Source: Hyphomonadaceae bacterium
Lineage (GTDB): Bacteria > Pseudomonadota > Alphaproteobacteria > Rhizobiales > Hyphomicrobiaceae
Reading direction: 5' to 3'
Assembly: GCA_019747815.1 (NCBI GenBank)
Contig: JAIEQJ010000002.1
Span: 62,001 to 126,000, forward strand
Length of the DNA: 64,000 nucleotides
Made by a program: the position numbers and the translations under genes. The notes below the pieces were generated by a model that saw only the letters and a program-made list of their open reading frames with translations, searched no databases and was not told the origin of the DNA. Below are positions 1 through 7,941 of the stretch, in pieces (the stretch's first letter is position 1; each line of letters opens with the position of its first letter).

Positions 1-1179
1 GAAACCGGCCACGACGCCTCGCTGCTCAAACGCATCTACAGGGCCGTGGACAATGACATAGAAGCGTTCACCGGCGTTACCCCCGCCGGTCAATTCTACC
101 GTCAGCAGCGAACCGACATCGACGCGCTTCATGAGAGCTTCGTCAACGACATCCGCGATCCTCTGCGCAAGGTGTTCAACCAGGACAACCCGGCACGGGC
201 GATGGAGCTGCTGGAGCGCACGACGCAGGCCGGCGGCAATATCAACGAGCTGCGCGCCTTCTTCCGCGTGGTGCGCGACAAGGGCGATCAATTGCAGGCG
301 GTGAACGCCGTCCTCAGTCAGAAACTGCAGAGGGATGGCCTGCAAGGCTTCATCGAGTTCTACCGCGGCCTGACGCCGGAAGCCCGCTCCATAATGTTCC
401 AGGGCAACGCCTCGGCCTACGGCAGCTCACTGGATCGCCTGACACGCGTTGGCGGTCACCTGGAGCGCTACATGAAAAATGCGGCGCCTGGATACGCTAC
501 CGATCTCAGCCGCATATTTAATACCGGCAACGTCGCTGGTGCGCTGCTTTACCACTTGAACATTCCACTATTGATTAAATCCGCAGTCACGGGGGAGGTC
601 GCGTCTCGCATTCTATCCTCTCAATGGTTCGGCAAATGGCTGCGCGCCGTGCCAGTGGAGAAGGGGCCGCGTTCGGTCGAGTGGCAGCGGCATATGAACC
701 GGCTGCGTGATCTGGCCAGCTCCAACCTGGGGCTCGATCAGGCGACATCGCAGGCACTGCTTGCCTCGGTGATGAGCGTAGCAAGTGCAGGACCAGCGCC
801 AAGGCCTGAGAAGCGCCAGCGCAACGATGCAACGCTATGGGAGCCTGAAGGTCCGATGTACCAGGGCCGTTATGGGTACTGGGGCAACAACGATGGTGGC
901 GAGATTTATGACGATGCCATTGTGCACGACCCAACTACGCGTCGTGATCGTGGTGGCGACAATATCCCAGACGCGCCGCTCAACCCAGAAGGCGGGCGCA
1001 TGCGTTACTGGGCACCATTTGAAATGGGGATTTGGTCAGACGATCCACCGCGCATGCGAGGACCTCACGGGTTCAGGTTCCGTGAGCATGAGCGCATCGA
1101 CGTTCCGTTTCCTGAGGTCGAGAGTAACAGTCGGGCGCTGAGCCGCCGCCGCGGCAGCTCGCGCTTCATAAGGCCGTGA
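1..1179 (+). CDS. Phage virion-associated protein, C-terminal part (partial)
   Basis: The reading frame is open from the first base, so the N-terminus lies outside the window; the GTG at 46 is only an internal codon. The visible part (about 392 residues) is polar and helix-rich up to about residue 270, followed by a low-complexity, charged and aromatic tail rich in Arg, Gly and Tyr. I recognise no enzymatic motif. The position just ahead of tail-fibre, endolysin and spanin genes suggests a large virion or DNA-ejection protein of a tailed phage. That role is inferred from order alone. The next ORF starts about 100 bases downstream and could be a separated continuation of the same structural protein. 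Confidence 0.55.
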   Translation, partial: ETGHDASLLKRIYRAVDNDIEAFTGVTPAGQFYRQQRTDIDALHESFVNDIRDPLRKVFNQDNPARAMELLERTTQAGGNINELRAFFRVVRDKGDQLQAVNAVLSQKLQRDGLQGFIEFYRGLTPEARSIMFQGNASAYGSSLDRLTRVGGHLERYMKNAAPGYATDLSRIFNTGNVAGALLYHLNIPLLIKSAVTGEVASRILSSQWFGKWLRAVPVEKGPRSVEWQRHMNRLRDLASSNLGLDQATSQALLASVMSVASAGPAPRPEKRQRNDATLWEPEGPMYQGRYGYWGNNDGGEIYDDAIVHDPTTRRDRGGDNIPDAPLNPEGGRMRYWAPFEMGIWSDDPPRMRGPHGFRFREHERIDVPFPEVESNSRALSRRRGSSRFIRP

Positions 1180-1277
1180 GCGACAACGCGCTGCTTCGCC
1201 GTCGAGACGACATCGACAGAGTTCTGGGCGCCAATCAGTAGGAGCGGTTCATTGCTCCAGCGCGCGGCTTCGGTCAC

Positions 1278-1802
1278 ATGCTCGGCAATGCGCTGACCAG
1301 CGTCCCGCAGTCCTTCAATCGCCTGCTGCAATACAAGCCCGGCACGGAAGACCCGGACGCGCCAGTGGACGCCTTCAATCTGGCCGGCATGGCGATGTTT
1401 GCACCTATGGGCACCATACCTAGGGGTGCGTTGTCGGCAGGCTTTCGCAACCCTGCAATCAGTCAGTTGAACGTCAATGATGTCGTCAGGCGATTGAGCA
1501 CCGGCGAGAGCAGACGCGCGATTGCTGCGGAGCTTAGAGTTTCGGAACGCAGCCTACAGCGCGTGGTGGAGCGTGACCGGCCGGATGTGGCGCCGGAGCT
1601 GTTTACGCGAACGCCCACACCTCCGCGTGAGGCCAAGATAATCGGCAGGCATGAGCAGCAAGTACGTTTCAACGAGATGATGGCAAGCGGGGAAACGGAC
1701 CTTGGGCGCATCGCTGAGTATACGCGCATGAAGCCGGATCGCATTCGTGAGCTGATGTCACAGCGCTATGGCGAGCGAGCGATCATGGATGACGCCTTTT
1801 AG
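1278..1802 (+). CDS. Phage protein with helix-turn-helix-like segments
   Basis: This 174-residue protein has a Gly/Ala/Met-rich stretch near residues 33-60. It is followed by two segments (about 65-95 and 130-155) that read like helix-turn-helix units with sequence such as 'SRRAIAAELRVSERSLQ'. The family is not recognised. The ATG at 1278 has no visible Shine-Dalgarno, whereas AGGAG at 1240-1244 sits 6 bases before an in-frame ATT at 1251, just after an in-frame stop at 1239; the true start may therefore be that ATT. Neighbours are phage structural genes on the same strand, so it is probably a late phage gene with an unknown role, either DNA-binding or structural. Confidence 0.5.
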   Translation: MLGNALTSVPQSFNRLLQYKPGTEDPDAPVDAFNLAGMAMFAPMGTIPRGALSAGFRNPAISQLNVNDVVRRLSTGESRRAIAAELRVSERSLQRVVERDRPDVAPELFTRTPTPPREAKIIGRHEQQVRFNEMMASGETDLGRIAEYTRMKPDRIRELMSQRYGERAIMDDAF

Positions 1803-1817
1803 CGATGGAGAGATGAG

Positions 1818-2132
1818 ATGGCAGGCCGTGCAAACAATGCGCTGATGGAGCCGCGTGCGGCCCAGCAGATGCCGCCGGAAGCGGACATGATCATGCAGCT
1901 CGCGCGGCAGGCTGGCTATCAGGGCAACGACTTGCAGGAGGCATCAGAGATTGCGTGGGAGGCCTCACCGACCGATGGCGTTGGTGAGGCCATCACAGCG
2001 CTCGCGCGCACCGGCGCCATCCAGCCGCCGGGCCATCCCGACACCATGGGCATGAGCACCGACTACCAGCCCTATAGCGCCGTGGCCCGCAGCCGTCAGC
2101 GGCGGCGCGCCTATGGCGACGACGGCTACTGA
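1818..2132 (+). CDS. Small hypothetical phage protein
   Basis: A 104-residue acidic protein starts 16 bases after the preceding stop, with GGAGAG just upstream. It contains a helical middle (about 20-60) and a C-terminal tail rich in Arg, Tyr and Asp. No signal peptide, membrane segment or known domain is visible. It lies between a helix-turn-helix-like phage ORF and the tail-fibre-like gene with 16-base gaps on each side, so it is probably translated as part of the phage late operon. I cannot assign a function. Confidence 0.5.
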   Translation: MAGRANNALMEPRAAQQMPPEADMIMQLARQAGYQGNDLQEASEIAWEASPTDGVGEAITALARTGAIQPPGHPDTMGMSTDYQPYSAVARSRQRRRAYGDDGY

Positions 2133-2148
2133 ACCTCAGAGCACATAG

Positions 2149-3456
2149 ATGGTCGATTCCGTCCAGATCCTCGACTCTGGGTTCCGTGTTCTTGATGCCA
2201 ACGGCAACCCGATCAACAACGCCAAGATCAAGTTCCGCGAGGTTGGGCCCGGTGCCACGCGCACGGTCTATTCCGACAAGGACCTGGCGACGCCGCTGGG
2301 CCACACCGTACGCACGCGCTCCGACGGCTACCCTGTCGTCAGCTTCGGGTCGAACACCACCGTCCTGATCTACACGGGCAACACGCCATACCATGTCGAG
2401 ATCACGGACGAGAACGATGTTGCCATCTTCCCCGCCAAGGACAACGTGCGGGGCGCGCTTGACACGTCCGCATTCGTTCCCGCCGGCGGCACCTCGATCC
2501 TGAACGAGCCGGTGCTGAGCAAGACGGGTAGCGAGACGATAATCGCGGCCGACAAAGGCAAGCTATGGGCCTGCAATGCCAACGGCGGTTTCTTCACCGT
2601 CACGTTGTTTTCTGCGATCACAGCAGGCGACGGCTTCACCTTTGGCGTTCGCAACGATGGTACGGCCAATCCTGTAGGCATCAGCGCCGGGCAGAACATC
2701 GCGACACCATGGGGCAACATCACCGCTTTCTCCTTGCGACCTGGGGAGACGGTCTGGCTGAGCAGCAACGGCTCCACCTGGAAGCTCAGCAAATATTATC
2801 CGAGCCTCAACGGAACGGTCGGTATCATCGAGATTGCCGGCCGGCTTTCAACGCCGCCAGTCTCTCCGGTGGCCGGTGCGCGCTACATCGTGGGTGCCGC
2901 TCCTACTGATGCTTGGGTTACCTTTGCCCAACACGACATTGCAGAGGCGACCGGCCAGGGCACGTGGAACCGGATCAGGCCGCCAACGGATTGCGGCTGG
3001 CTGGCCTACGTTCGGGACGAGGACATCTACTACTCGTTCCAGGGCTCGGCGTGGGTCAGCAGCTTTGCCAATGCGGCCGACATGGAGGCGGGCACCAATC
3101 TCACCCGCGCGGTCACTCCTGGCCTGCTGCATCGGCATCCAGGCGTTCCCAAAGCCTGGGCGCTGGTCACCTACTCCGGCGGCACGCCCTTGATCGCTGC
3201 CGGATACGGCTTTTCCAGCGTATCGGATCAATCCATTGGGGTGACGCGCGTGAACTTCACCACGGCGATGTCAGGAGCAAATTACTGCCCGAATGCTACG
3301 ACTCAGCAGGCGAGCGGCAGCGTTCAGACGATCTACATCAATGACAAGACGGCATCGTATGTCGAAGTAGTAACCATCGTGCCGACTTCTTCCGGCAACG
3401 TGACCGCCAACCCCTTGGATCAGAACTTCTCAGTCGCAGTGTTGGGTGACCAATGA
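2149..3456 (+). CDS. Tail-fibre-like phage protein with DUF2793 module
   Basis: The protein has 435 residues. The N-terminal part (about 1-105) is beta-rich, with motifs such as 'GFRVLDANGNPINNAKIKF' that resemble the attachment domains of phage fibres or appendages. Residues about 232-305 match the DUF2793 pattern: a 'TPPxSPxAGxRYIVG' opening, then paired Trp residues and a 'YxSFQGSAW' ending. DUF2793 is common in tail and glycan-interacting proteins of alphaproteobacterial phages and gene transfer agents. The C-terminal 130 residues are Ser/Thr-rich and probably form the receptor-binding tip. Its stop codon overlaps the next start (ATGA), which indicates translational coupling to the following gene. 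Confidence 0.72.
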   Translation: MVDSVQILDSGFRVLDANGNPINNAKIKFREVGPGATRTVYSDKDLATPLGHTVRTRSDGYPVVSFGSNTTVLIYTGNTPYHVEITDENDVAIFPAKDNVRGALDTSAFVPAGGTSILNEPVLSKTGSETIIAADKGKLWACNANGGFFTVTLFSAITAGDGFTFGVRNDGTANPVGISAGQNIATPWGNITAFSLRPGETVWLSSNGSTWKLSKYYPSLNGTVGIIEIAGRLSTPPVSPVAGARYIVGAAPTDAWVTFAQHDIAEATGQGTWNRIRPPTDCGWLAYVRDEDIYYSFQGSAWVSSFANAADMEAGTNLTRAVTPGLLHRHPGVPKAWALVTYSGGTPLIAAGYGFSSVSDQSIGVTRVNFTTAMSGANYCPNATTQQASGSVQTIYINDKTASYVEVVTIVPTSSGNVTANPLDQNFSVAVLGDQ

Positions 3457-4481
3457 AGCACATCGTCTACACTGCACCTGACGGTACGGTGCAACTCTGC
3501 ACGCCTTATCACGGCGACCGGAGACTGGATGAGACTGAGGCATCCTGGTACGCGCGCATTGCCAACAAGGACGTTCCGTCTGGTTCGGTCAACATCCAGG
3601 TGATCGACAGCAGCGCCCTTCCTTCGGTCAACTTCCGCAATGCGTGGAGGCAGGACGGCCAGCGTCTGGTTATTGACATGCCTAAGGCGCGCGAGATCCA
3701 CCGCGCCAGCATGCGGCAGGCACGCGCGCCCCTGCTGCAGCAACTGGACATCGAGTATCAGCGTGCGGACGAGGCGGGCGACGCGGAGCGCAAGAAAGAG
3801 ATCGCAGCCAGAAAGCAGGCGCTGCGCGACTGCACCAAGCACCCCGACATAGAGGCGGCACAGACGCCGGAGGAACTGTCTGCCGTATGGCCGGAGCTGC
3901 CCGAGCGTCCCGCGCCACAGGTTTGGGATGAGCCCGTGCCGCCGGAGGCGATACCGCCCTTCCTGCCGCTGCCGGATGCTCAGCCCACGGGCACGCGCGA
4001 GTTCTCACTGCAGGAGCTGTTGAAGAACGCCGAGGCCGAGGGCGGACCCATAGAGGTGCCGCCTCTGCCACCGCCCGAGCAATCCGTGATTCCCCCGCCA
4101 TTGCCGCCCGTGCCGGTAGAGGATGCCCTGTCGGAGGCCGCCCGCCGGCGCGCCGCCAAGGCCACCGTGCGCAAAGCTGTGGCCAACGTTATGAAGCTGA
4201 CCAGCGACCAGCAATTCAAATACGAGCAGGCGTTGCTGGTTCGCAACAAGAACGTCGACGCCATGTCCGACATGAAAATGCTGGCGGCAATCGATGGCGT
4301 CACCGTGCAGGAATTGGCGGACCGCATCATCAACGAGCATGAGGCGAGGCGCCGACGCGGCAGCTACGTATGGGCAGCAGAGGCGCAGGCCCTCAAGGAC
4401 ATCGACAACGCGCTGGGTGACGACATCGACGAGGTGGCGCGCAAAGCTGCTGCCGAGATTCTGGGAGACGACGCGCAATGA
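3453..4481 (+). CDS. Phage fibre-associated protein with Pro-rich linker
   Basis: This 342-residue protein starts at an ATG overlapping the stop of the fibre-like gene. Residues 1-70 are compact, 70-145 look like a charged helical segment, and about 150-225 form a long Pro/Glu-rich linker. The final 120 residues are Ala/Arg/Lys-rich and predicted helical. N-terminal features such as 'FRNAWRQDG' and an acidic/basic coil resemble small phage tail or fibre accessory proteins, but no precise family is assigned. Translational coupling to both the fibre gene and the endolysin (ATGA overlaps) suggests an accessory to tail assembly. Function is inferred from position. Confidence 0.5.
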   Translation: MKHIVYTAPDGTVQLCTPYHGDRRLDETEASWYARIANKDVPSGSVNIQVIDSSALPSVNFRNAWRQDGQRLVIDMPKAREIHRASMRQARAPLLQQLDIEYQRADEAGDAERKKEIAARKQALRDCTKHPDIEAAQTPEELSAVWPELPERPAPQVWDEPVPPEAIPPFLPLPDAQPTGTREFSLQELLKNAEAEGGPIEVPPLPPPEQSVIPPPLPPVPVEDALSEAARRRAAKATVRKAVANVMKLTSDQQFKYEQALLVRNKNVDAMSDMKMLAAIDGVTVQELADRIINEHEARRRRGSYVWAAEAQALKDIDNALGDDIDEVARKAAAEILGDDAQ

Positions 4482-5728
4482 CGCCCGTGACCGCGGACGC
4501 CATCAAGCTGTTCGCCAATCATGCCTGGGATGGCTACGTAGCCGCAATCGTCAGCGGATGGCCCGAGATCGAGGCGGCCGGGATTAGCACGCCGCTGCGC
4601 TTCAGCCACTTCGCTTCGCAGTTCATAGGCCATGAGCCGGGCGGCTTGACCATCATCCGGGAAAATACGGGGTGGACCGGCAAGCGCATGAAGGAGCTTT
4701 GGCCCCAGCGCTTTCCATTGGGTGCTGCCGATCCTCGCATCATGGCCTGTCGAGGCGACCCGCAGAAGCTTGCCAACCTTGCCTACTCGGACCGGTCGGA
4801 CCTTGGGAACACTGGCGGCAATGATGGGTGGGACTATCGTGGCGGCGGCTTTTCGCAGCTCACCGGCCGAGGGGCGTTCCGCGATTGCGGCAATGCGATT
4901 GGCGTTGACCTCGAGGGCGCTCCGGAGTTGATCGAGGATCCGGCAATTTCGCTGCGCGCCGCACTGTGGGTATGGGGCAAGGACAACCTCAACCAGTTCG
5001 CCGACCACAACTATGGCCGCACGATCGGCAACGCGATCAACCGCGGCAATCCCTTCTCCAAGCACGATCCCATCGGCTTCAGGGACCGCGAGCAATGGTT
5101 CCGCAGGGCCTGGGCCGTGTTCGGAGGGGGCCAGCCGCTGCCCGACGAGGCGGAGCTGTACCTGGGTGCCTACGGGGGGGTTGTTCGGCGCATCCAGGGG
5201 CAGCTACGCGACCTTGGCTATGGAACCGGGAACCAGGACGGGGTTTATGGTCCGATCATGGCGCGGGCGGTGGCTGGCTTCAAAGCAGATCACTCACGAG
5301 CACTGGGCGTGGAGCTCGACTCGCGCGACGTAATCGGCCCGCTCACCATGGCCGCCATCGACACCGCCCAACCCATTGCGTTGTCGCCAGAACGCAAGAG
5401 CATGACGATGCAGGGTCTGGCTGCCCTCGGCTCCACGGAGATGGCTGCCGGCGGGCACATGCAGGCTGTGGGACGGGGTCTGACGCTGGCAGGTGGCGCG
5501 GGCGCCTTGCATCAGACGGGCGCCCTGGAGGGCGCCACGGGCCTCCTGCAGCAGATCACATTGTTGCAGACGACGGCGGCTCCGGCGGTGAAGGCCATAG
5601 GCTGGGGCCTGCAGAATGCGTGGTGGGTGCTGCTGCTGGCGGGCGGCGTGTACTGCTGGCGGTCGGGTTACGGCGTAAAGCTCGCGCGCCTGGCTGCCCA
5701 TCAGCTCGGCATGAATTTGTGGAGGTAG
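4478..5728 (+). CDS. GH19 endolysin with peptidoglycan-binding domain and C-terminal TM
   Basis: This 416-residue phage lysin would cleave the peptidoglycan glycan strand. Residues about 1-215 follow the glycoside hydrolase 19 pattern: 'FIGHEPGG' with Glu53 as probable acid and 'RENTGW' with Glu62 as probable base, then 'YRGGGFSQLTGRG' and 'INRGN'. Residues about 233-293 resemble a PG_binding_1 repeat ('RIQGQLRDLGYGTGNQDGVYG'). After a Gly/Ala-rich linker there is a hydrophobic span at about 376-396. No signal peptide is seen. The C-terminal membrane segment is unusual for a soluble lysin and may tether the enzyme or help its release; no separate holin gene is visible. The ATG overlaps the previous stop. 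Confidence 0.8.
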   Translation: MTPVTADAIKLFANHAWDGYVAAIVSGWPEIEAAGISTPLRFSHFASQFIGHEPGGLTIIRENTGWTGKRMKELWPQRFPLGAADPRIMACRGDPQKLANLAYSDRSDLGNTGGNDGWDYRGGGFSQLTGRGAFRDCGNAIGVDLEGAPELIEDPAISLRAALWVWGKDNLNQFADHNYGRTIGNAINRGNPFSKHDPIGFRDREQWFRRAWAVFGGGQPLPDEAELYLGAYGGVVRRIQGQLRDLGYGTGNQDGVYGPIMARAVAGFKADHSRALGVELDSRDVIGPLTMAAIDTAQPIALSPERKSMTMQGLAALGSTEMAAGGHMQAVGRGLTLAGGAGALHQTGALEGATGLLQQITLLQTTAAPAVKAIGWGLQNAWWVLLLAGGVYCWRSGYGVKLARLAAHQLGMNLWR

Positions 5729-5732
5729 AGCC

Positions 5733-6113
5733 ATGATGGCGCTGCTCTCCCGTTTCTTGCCCTCGGTCGGCTCCGGCATCACCATTCCGCTGCTCATCAT
5801 CACCCTCGTCATCGTGGGTGGCCAGCTCTTGCAGAAGCGCGATGACAGGCTGGTCACATCGGGCAAGCAGCAGTGCAACTCGAGCTGGCTGGTGGCGCTC
5901 AGCAAACAACAACGAGATGCGGCAAAGCGCGATGCGCTTAGAGCACAGGAAATCCTCGAGGGGGAACGCGCGATCATGGAAAGGCTGCAAGATGAGCTTA
6001 AACAAACACAAGAGAAGTACGCCGGCTACATTCCTGGCGATGATCCCCGCTGCCTATCTGATGGGGTGCTCGACGCTCTTAGACGACGCCAATCTATGGA
6101 CCGCGGCGGCTAA
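5733..6113 (+). CDS. Inner-membrane spanin (Rz-like)
   Basis: A 126-residue protein begins 4 bases after the endolysin stop. An N-terminal hydrophobic span (about 14-33) is followed by a charged heptad-like helix (about 60-100) with many Lys, Arg, Gln and Glu, and the protein ends in a short tail. This is the architecture of the Rz inner-membrane spanin, which joins an outer-membrane lipoprotein partner across the periplasm to disrupt the envelope at lysis. Its 3' half overlaps, in another frame, a lipoprotein ORF starting at 5992. That nesting is the hallmark of Rz/Rz1 pairs. Assignment rests on architecture and location, because spanins have little sequence conservation. Confidence 0.72.
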   Translation: MMALLSRFLPSVGSGITIPLLIITLVIVGGQLLQKRDDRLVTSGKQQCNSSWLVALSKQQRDAAKRDALRAQEILEGERAIMERLQDELKQTQEKYAGYIPGDDPRCLSDGVLDALRRRQSMDRGG

Positions 6114-6441
6114 GGAACGGGAGATTGCAGCCGCTGCCGTCACGCCCGCTGCCAACGACGCCAAGACGCCCGACATCCCGCCCTACGTGGCCAAATGCGT
6201 GCGTTACGGGCTTGCTCTCAGCAAGCAGAAGCAGGCGCAGGCAAAGGCCAAGAAGACGGCCCAGAAGGCTCCCGCGGAGGGTCAGGGGGCGGCTGCAACC
6301 CCGTCAGCGGACACTCTGGTGCTGGCCGAGCTGCAGACCAAAGACGAGCGGGACAAGTGCGCTGCAGCCGTGCTGGCTTGGTATAAGCAGATCCAGGAGG
6401 CTAACCGGAAGGCGGCTGCGGCGAAGGCGAAGACGAGCTGA
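5992..6441 (+). CDS. Outer-membrane spanin lipoprotein (Rz1-like), nested start
   Basis: This ORF (149 residues) starts inside the Rz-like gene in a different frame and runs 328 bases beyond it. Its first 26 residues form a lipoprotein signal with basic N-region 'MSLNKHKR', hydrophobic core and lipobox 'LMGC', so Cys26 would be the acylated residue. The mature part is rich in Ala, Lys and Gln and contains two further Cys. The frame is open further upstream to 5818, but the ATG at 5992 gives a clean type II signal peptide. It is longer than typical Rz1 proteins, which suggests an added periplasmic helical domain. With the inner spanin it would complete the lysis cassette. Confidence 0.68.
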   Translation: MSLNKHKRSTPATFLAMIPAAYLMGCSTLLDDANLWTAAAKEREIAAAAVTPAANDAKTPDIPPYVAKCVRYGLALSKQKQAQAKAKKTAQKAPAEGQGAAATPSADTLVLAELQTKDERDKCAAAVLAWYKQIQEANRKAAAAKAKTS

Positions 6442-6664
6442 GCACACGAAACGCTTGTAACCCACGCGGTCGGCTCATGACCTCTACCCGCAACTTGTCA
6501 CCCGCCTTTCCATACTGATACCCGCCCGCGTGAAATGCCTGCCAGTGAATAAGCATATCTGGAATGCCGCGATCATCCGGCACGACGAAGCCATGCTGAT
6601 GATGGAAATCAACGCGTGACTTGAGCGTACCCGTCAACTCGAAGATCGACGGAAGATCAGCCAA
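6401..6664 (-). CDS. Cold-shock-domain-like protein
   Basis: Translated from the TTG at 6664, this 87-residue protein has a cold-shock-like core: 'TGTLKSRVDFHHQHGFVVPD' recalls the family's first strand and RNP1, followed by 'DMLIHWQAF' (RNP2-like, normally VFVH) and 'RGLQAFRV' at the end of the barrel. GAGGAG lies 9 bases before the TTG, which favours it over the ATG at 6808 (135 residues). The gene is convergent with the lysis cassette and overlaps the end of the outer spanin by 41 bases. A nucleic-acid-binding role is inferred. Several aromatic RNP positions are replaced by His or Val, so it is a divergent member. Confidence 0.6.
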   Translation of the reverse strand: MADLPSIFELTGTLKSRVDFHHQHGFVVPDDRGIPDMLIHWQAFHAGGYQYGKAGDKLRVEVMSRPRGLQAFRVLSSSSPSPQPPSG

Positions 6665-6871
6665 GGTGGGAATCTCCTCACACAAAAGCCCTGGAAACTC
6701 CGCACCGATGAGTGGGGACGTTTCAGGGGCTATTTTTATTGAAGCTCGGCATCTACAACCTGTGTCAGACTTGTGCCGTACCTCCTCCGATGTTCCTGAT
6801 TCGCACACTCTACGTACATGCCACTCACTCTTGACCGGAACACCGCAAAACCCTAGACGGTAGGCCCATTC

Positions 6872-6946
6872 GGGCGATTAGCTCAGCGGTAGAGCACACC
6901 CTTCACACGGGTGGGGTCGTAGGTTCGATCCCTACATCGCCCACCA
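6872..6946 (+). tRNA. tRNA-Val (anticodon CAC)
   Basis: The 75 bases fold into a full cloverleaf. The acceptor stem pairs GGGCGAT with ATCGCCC, the D arm is GCTC/GAGC, the anticodon stem CACCC/GGGTG carries loop TTCACAC, and the T arm GTAGG/CCTAC carries TTCGATC. The CCA end is encoded. Anticodon CAC reads GTG (valine). It separates the phage-like genes on the left from host-type genes on the right, so it may mark an integration site. Confidence 0.95.
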
Positions 6947-7124
6947 TCGCACGCCCCGGATGCCGGCCGCGCCCGGATACGGGCCTCCTCTTGCAAGCAC
7001 GCATGCGTGTTTCGGGTCTCCTCCAGCCCCCATCGCCGCACCCATGTCGCTGCGGCGCAGATCAGCTTCGCGCAAGCGGGCGGAGCTACGAGCTTGCATC
7101 GCCTGAAAAACCCTGAGGGGCGCC

Positions 7125-7280
7125 ATGGCCAAGGCTGCCAAAAGAAACAGCGCCAAGCGCGAAAGCGAGAGGGCGGAGGAGCCCTCGCCCAAGTCGCCCT
7201 CGCCGAAGTCGCTCATGGCCCGGCTGGCGATGCTGCAGGCTGAGTTTGCAGCGGAGCTCAAGAAGCAGGAAAAGACATAG
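7125..7280 (+). CDS. Small lysine-rich hypothetical protein
   Basis: A 51-residue ORF begins with ATG preceded by GAGGGG at 5-base spacing. The first half is rich in Lys, Arg, Ser and Glu with two 'PSPKS'-like units. The second half ('ARLAMLQAEFAAELKKQ') reads as an amphipathic helix. A strong intrinsic terminator follows 17 bases after the stop, which supports a short independent transcript. I know no family for it. It lies between the tRNA-Val gene and the exported RidA gene, so it could be phage-derived or host; nucleic-acid binding is possible from the charge but unproven. Confidence 0.5.
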   Translation: MAKAAKRNSAKRESERAEEPSPKSPSPKSLMARLAMLQAEFAAELKKQEKT

Positions 7281-7297
7281 CTGGAGGATGCCGGACG

Positions 7298-7327
7298 GGC
7301 CCCTGGCAGCAGGCGGGGGCCTTTTTT
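7298..7327 (+). terminator. Intrinsic terminator after the small Lys-rich ORF
   Basis: GGCCCC at 7298-7303 pairs with GGGGCC at 7316-7321 across a 12-base loop, followed by a run of six T. It ends transcription on the plus strand. A second GC-rich hairpin (CGCCCCG 7399-7405 with CGGGGCG 7418-7424, then TTT) lies about 75 bases further and may be a weaker stop. The remaining intergenic sequence to 7482 shows nothing else. Confidence 0.75.
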
Positions 7328-7482
7328 GATGTCTTAACTTTGTTGCGCTATTGTTGCGGCTCCACAAGGGCACGATATACGTTACCCACGTGGGCAATCG
7401 CCCCGGTGCCATCGCATCGGGGCGTTTGCTCTTGACGACCACGCATCCGATTCAGTGGTGTCGCCTCAGTCTCGTCGGCGCC

Positions 7483-7941
7483 TTACGGATCGACCGCAAT
7501 GGCCGAGATTTCCACCTTCACGTCCCGCGGCAGGCGCGCCACCTCCACCGTTGCCCTGGCCGGCGGCGCAGCCTTGAAATATGTGGCGTAGACCTCGTTC
7601 ATTTTGCCGAACTCGTTGAGGTCCTTGAGAAACACCGTCGTGGACACGACGTTGTCCAAGGTCAGTCCATCGGCGGCAAGCACGGCCTTCAGGTTCTCGA
7701 GCACGAGGCGCGTCTGGTCCTCGATCGAGGCCTGGGCCATGAGCTGCTTGGACTTGGGATCGATCGCGATCTGGCCTGCGAGATAGACCGTCTTGCCGGC
7801 GCGGATCGCCTGCGAGTAGGGGCCGATCGCCTCAGGCGCATTCGGCGTCGCGATCACCTTGTGGCCCGAGCCCTGGGCGCTGGCCGCGCCGCAGCTTGCG
7901 ATCAGCAGCAGTCCCAGCAATGCGTGCAGAGATCGGCGCAT
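7483..7941 (-). CDS. RidA family protein with signal peptide
   Basis: RidA proteins hydrolyse reactive enamine/imine intermediates; the 'ATPNAPEAIGPYSQAIRAG' opening and the 'VEVARLPRDVKVEISAIAV' ending are characteristic. The Arg of 'ARATVEVARLP' corresponds to the position that binds the substrate carboxylate. Unusually for a cytosolic family, the start at 7941 gives a signal peptide of about 23 residues ending 'SCGAASAQ', so the 152-residue product is probably periplasmic. GGAGGG lies upstream of that ATG. The longer frame up to 8148 has no such signal and overlaps the divergent ligase gene, so I reject it. Confidence 0.88.
   Translation of the reverse strand: MRRSLHALLGLLLIASCGAASAQGSGHKVIATPNAPEAIGPYSQAIRAGKTVYLAGQIAIDPKSKQLMAQASIEDQTRLVLENLKAVLAADGLTLDNVVSTTVFLKDLNEFGKMNEVYATYFKAAPPARATVEVARLPRDVKVEISAIAVDP

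Noticed and set aside
6195-6460. Arg-rich frames overlapping the outer spanin
   Set aside because: Extreme Arg/Pro content typical of an off-frame reading; the lipoprotein frame explains the sequence.
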